A DNA stretch of 8,245 nt from an uncultured Clostridia bacterium (GTDB taxonomy: Bacteria; Bacillota; Clostridia; UBA1381). The notes under the pieces were generated by a model. The model worked only from the letters and a program-made list of their open reading frames with translations, was not told the DNA's origin and did not search any database. The stretch is taken from positions 1 through 8,245 of the forward strand of contig CAJUEZ010000064.1 in the NCBI GenBank assembly GCA_910585485.1, read 5' to 3'. Shown in pieces: positions 6,325 to 8,245 of this stretch; positions within the stretch are counted from its first letter, which is position 1; every line of letters starts with the position of its first letter. The position numbers and the translations under genes are program-made.

Positions 6325-6548
6325 AATTCAATCAGCAGGCATTGTCTGCGTTATTTTAATAAAAATGATTATAACAATTAATTGCCCGAGTACGGCTCGG
6401 ACGAGGGACTGTACTTGATTTTTCGATAAAACTTTCATTTTGGAATGTTTGAGTATAATTTGCGGCTATGCAATAGTTCTGTGGGGGCAGACGTGCTCAT
6501 AGTTTCCAAATTGTTGAGTTTTTGGAAGGATTTACAGAGGGGAAAATA
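6325..6548 (+). ncRNA. Candidate structured 5' leader (riboswitch or attenuator-like), class unknown
   Basis: The leader is about 220 nt. Helices seen by eye, in order: GCAGGC/GTCTGC (6335-6340/6344-6349, 3-nt loop, one G-U); AATGA/TCATT (6364-6368/6435-6439); CGAGTAC/GTACTTG (6387-6393/6411-6417), which competes with CCGAG/CTCGG (6386-6390/6396-6400). A branched module follows, closed by TTTGGAA/TTCCAAA (6439-6445/6504-6510) and TGAGTAT/GTGCTCA (6450-6456/6493-6499). It holds two hairpins, TTGC/GCAA with loop GGCTAT (6460-6473) and TCTG/CAGA with loop TGGGGG (6478-6491). TTCCAAA can instead pair with a second TTTGGAA at 6521-6527, just before the ribosome binding site. The module resembles the purine riboswitch in outline, but its conserved junction bases are not present. 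I could not match it to c-di-GMP, c-di-AMP, T-box or other classes I know. Confidence 0.45.
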
Positions 6549-7850
6549 ATGATTATAGAAACAGTTAAAATTGTTAACCTAATTCTTGGCGCAATGTTTT
6601 TTGTGCTGTATTCCTATCAGTTTGTGTATTTGCTTATTCCTTTTCTTATAAAGGATAAGCCTCACAAAGAGACCAAACTTCATCGGTTCGCGGTGCTTAT
6701 TTCCGCGAGAAATGAAGAAAATGTCATTGCGACGCTGGTAGATTCAATACATCATCAGGACTATCCTCAGGAATTGATTGACGTTTACGTTATAGCGGAT
6801 AACTGCACAGATGAAACAGCAAAATCCGCTGAGGATGCCGGCGCTATCGTTTTCGTGAGAAACGATATGGAAAAAGTCGGCAAAGGCTATGCGCTTGACT
6901 ATGCACTAAACCGTATATTTGACGAGCGCGGCAAGGATTTTTATGACGGCTTCTTTGTGTTTGATGCCGATAATATTCTTGACAGACGTTATATAAGCGC
7001 GATGAACCGCACTTTCTCTGACGGACACAGAATTATCACCAGTTACAGAAATTCAACAAATTACGGCACCAACTGGATTACCGCGGGATACGCGCTGTGG
7101 TATATAAGAGAATCAAAATTCCTTAACAATTCGCGTATGCTGCTGAATACCGGCTGCGCAATTTCGGGAACGGGTTTTCTTGTTCACAAAGACGTTATTA
7201 ACAGAATCGGAGGTTGGAAATACTTCCTTCTTACCGAAGATATTGAATTTTCCATCGCTAACGCTATGGAAGGTGAAAAAATCGCTTATTGTAAAGACGC
7301 TATTCTTTATGACGAGCAGCCTCAGACCTTTAAGCAATCATGGACTCAAAGGCTCAGATGGGCAAGAGGTTTTTTGCAGGTATTTGGAAAATACGGAAAA
7401 AATCTTATCGCATCTATTTTCAAGCGCAAAAGTACCACGTGCTATGATATGACGATAACTATTATTCCCGCTATATTCATAACATTGCTTGTCGCAATTA
7501 TAAATACTGCGGCAATTATCGCCGGAATGTGCTTGGGCGAAAACTGGCAAGGTCTTGCCATATCGCTTCTCCAATGGGTTCTAAGCGGATATGTTATGCT
7601 TTTCGCTATAGGCGCTCTGACTCTCATCACTGAGAATAAACGTATTCATACAAGCACCTTCAAAAAGATAAAATATCTTTTTACATTCCCGATATTCTTA
7701 TTTACATATGTGCCAATCTCAATAGTGGCTATTTTCAAAAACGTTGAGTGGGAACCGACCAGACATCACGGTCCTCCGGTCAGCGCAAGCAAAATTGAGA
7801 AAAACACTGTAAAGAGAAAAAGACGTAAATTCAAAACAAAAAAGAAATAA
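6549..7850 (+). CDS. Membrane family 2 glycosyltransferase
   Basis: This 433-residue protein is a processive-type GT2 enzyme, likely adding sugars from a nucleotide-sugar to a polysaccharide or glycolipid at the cytoplasmic face of the membrane. There is one N-terminal membrane segment (about 8-32). The GT-A domain has AVLISARNEE (48-57), ADNCTD (83-88), the DxD-type DAD at 139-141, GTGFLV (207-212), ED at 230-231 as likely catalytic residues, and the QxxRW motif as QRLRW (267-271), typical of cellulose/hyaluronan synthase relatives. Two to three membrane segments follow (about 302-327, 337-361, 376-396), then a very basic tail (KRKRRKFKTKKK). AGAGGGG (6536-6542), six bases before the ATG at 6549, supports this start. 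An upstream in-frame TTG at 6522 lies inside a possible leader helix and lacks a ribosome binding site. The product polymer cannot be read from sequence. It stands alone between a long leader and a terminator. Confidence 0.92.
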   Translation: MIIETVKIVNLILGAMFFVLYSYQFVYLLIPFLIKDKPHKETKLHRFAVLISARNEENVIATLVDSIHHQDYPQELIDVYVIADNCTDETAKSAEDAGAIVFVRNDMEKVGKGYALDYALNRIFDERGKDFYDGFFVFDADNILDRRYISAMNRTFSDGHRIITSYRNSTNYGTNWITAGYALWYIRESKFLNNSRMLLNTGCAISGTGFLVHKDVINRIGGWKYFLLTEDIEFSIANAMEGEKIAYCKDAILYDEQPQTFKQSWTQRLRWARGFLQVFGKYGKNLIASIFKRKSTTCYDMTITIIPAIFITLLVAIINTAAIIAGMCLGENWQGLAISLLQWVLSGYVMLFAIGALTLITENKRIHTSTFKKIKYLFTFPIFLFTYVPISIVAIFKNVEWEPTRHHGPPVSASKIEKNTVKRKRRKFKTKKK

Positions 7851-7866
7851 TTCAAAACGAAACTTT

Positions 7867-7900
7867 AAGACGGTATAACTGAAAAGTTATACTGTCTTTT
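7867..7900 (+). terminator. Intrinsic terminator after the glycosyltransferase gene
   Basis: A 14-bp stem with one G-U pair (7867-7880 with 7885-7898) is capped by a GAAA tetraloop and ends in a short T run (7897-7900). It lies 16 bases after the stop codon. The T-tract is short, but the stem is long. Confidence 0.85.
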
Positions 7901-7961
7901 ACTGTAATATCCCCTATTATCGTTATTTTTCGTAATATTTAAGTTTTTTTTCACAAATATC

Positions 7962-7990
7962 TTGCAAACACATGGAAAATATTATATAAT
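7962..7990 (+). promoter_or_regulatory. Promoter of the sugar isomerase gene
   Basis: TTGCAA (7962-7967) and a perfect TATAAT (7985-7990) are separated by 17 bp. The predicted start is near 7997, giving a leader of about 44 nt. No clear catabolite-responsive (cre) element is visible between the terminator and the start codon. Confidence 0.75.
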
Positions 7991-8040
7991 ATTACCATCA
8001 AAATTATTACAAAATAAAAAGAGATACAGGAGGACTGAGT

Positions 8041-8245
8041 ATGTTAGTAAATACAAAAGCAAAGATAGGCGTATTTTCCATTGCATTAGGCGCTTATCTT
8101 CCCCAATTCCCGTCACTGGTGCCTGAATTCGAGGCACAATTTGAAGCGTTCAAAAAGACGCTTCCCGACACTGTAGAAATTATCGACGGCGGAATGGTAA
8201 CAACAAAAGAGCAATCACAGGCTGCCGGCGAGCTTTTCCGTGCTG
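8041..8245 (+). CDS. Sugar isomerase, L-arabinose/L-fucose isomerase type, N-terminal part
   Basis: Only the first 68 codons are inside the window, and the frame runs off the right edge. The protein starts MLVNTKAKIGVFSIALGAYL, continues PQFPSLVPEFEAQF and later has VEIIDGGMVTTKEQSQAAGELFRA. The GVFSIALGAYLPQFPSL start and the pattern of an Asp/Asn-Gly-Gly turn followed by a helix resemble the N-terminal Rossmann-like domain of the non-canonical L-arabinose isomerase/L-fucose isomerase group (COG2160-like). These interconvert aldose and ketose sugars in the cytoplasm. Catalytic residues lie further downstream and cannot be checked, so the substrate is open. A perfect AGGAGG (8028-8033) seven bases before the ATG fixes the start. 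The gene has its own promoter and is isolated from the glycosyltransferase by a terminator. Confidence 0.72.
   Translation, partial: MLVNTKAKIGVFSIALGAYLPQFPSLVPEFEAQFEAFKKTLPDTVEIIDGGMVTTKEQSQAAGELFRA

Larger units (their letters stand above)
6242..6548 (+). other. Intergenic region: promoter plus long leader of the glycosyltransferase gene
   Basis: No coding frame of note is seen here. The first 48 bases are AT-rich. A strong promoter (6290-6318) is followed by about 220 nt of transcribed leader, more GC-rich in its middle than the flanks and with several potential helices. Both are described separately. Confidence 0.75.

Noticed and set aside
6454..6459. TATAAT inside the leader as a second glycosyltransferase promoter
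   Set aside because: The sequence at the -35 position is ACTTTC, and the TG of an extended -10 is one base out of place.
6439..6510. Purine riboswitch in the glycosyltransferase leader
   Set aside because: The three-way outline and a TATAAT stretch are suggestive, but the conserved junction 2/3 and 3/1 bases and the complementary loops are missing. The downstream gene also does not fit.
6522..6548. TTG start adding nine residues to the glycosyltransferase
   Set aside because: There is no ribosome binding site before the TTG, whereas AGAGGGG is ideally placed before the ATG at 6549.

Overview
The window looks like chromosomal DNA of a low-to-mid GC Firmicute, most likely of class Clostridia. 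The reasons are A/T-rich intergenic DNA, strong AGGAGG/GAAAGG-type ribosome binding sites, sigma-A promoters, intrinsic terminators, an alpha2-type glycyl-tRNA synthetase, a ClpE-like Hsp100 ATPase and a DUF1540-type cysteine-rich mini-protein. I see no phage, insertion sequence, CRISPR array, tRNA or rRNA. The genus cannot be fixed from the sequence.

Layout. Positions 1-326 are non-coding and hold five DnaA-box-like 9-mers, two of them in a perfect 14-bp inverted repeat, followed by an AT-rich stretch and a promoter. Next comes a + strand pair, glycyl-tRNA synthetase (327-1721) and the mechanosensitive channel MscL (1748-2170), closed by a terminator at 2176-2207. A - strand block follows: a YhcC-like radical SAM protein (3177-2239), a 58-residue eight-cysteine DUF1540-type protein (3454-3278) and a ClpE-like ATPase with an N-terminal zinc finger (5882-3546). 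A hairpin at 3222-3252 separates the mini-protein from the radical SAM gene. From about 5985 the strand switches back to +: a 51-residue single-span membrane protein (6086-6241), a strong promoter with a roughly 220-nt structured-looking leader (6325-6548), a membrane family 2 glycosyltransferase (6549-7850) with its terminator, and the first 68 codons of a sugar isomerase of the L-arabinose/L-fucose isomerase type (8041 to the window end).

How the genes relate. Most are housekeeping or stress functions in short transcription units rather than one pathway: translation and osmotic protection (glyQS-mscL), protein quality control (ClpE-like, possibly with the Cys-rich protein), RNA or cofactor chemistry (radical SAM), envelope or exopolysaccharide synthesis (glycosyltransferase) and sugar catabolism (isomerase).

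The least explained parts are the DnaA-box-like cluster at the left edge and the glycosyltransferase leader. In that leader a TTCCAAA segment can pair with either of two TTTGGAA copies, which is an architecture expected of a riboswitch or attenuator. I could not match it to a known class. I do not see a clear new multi-gene system here.
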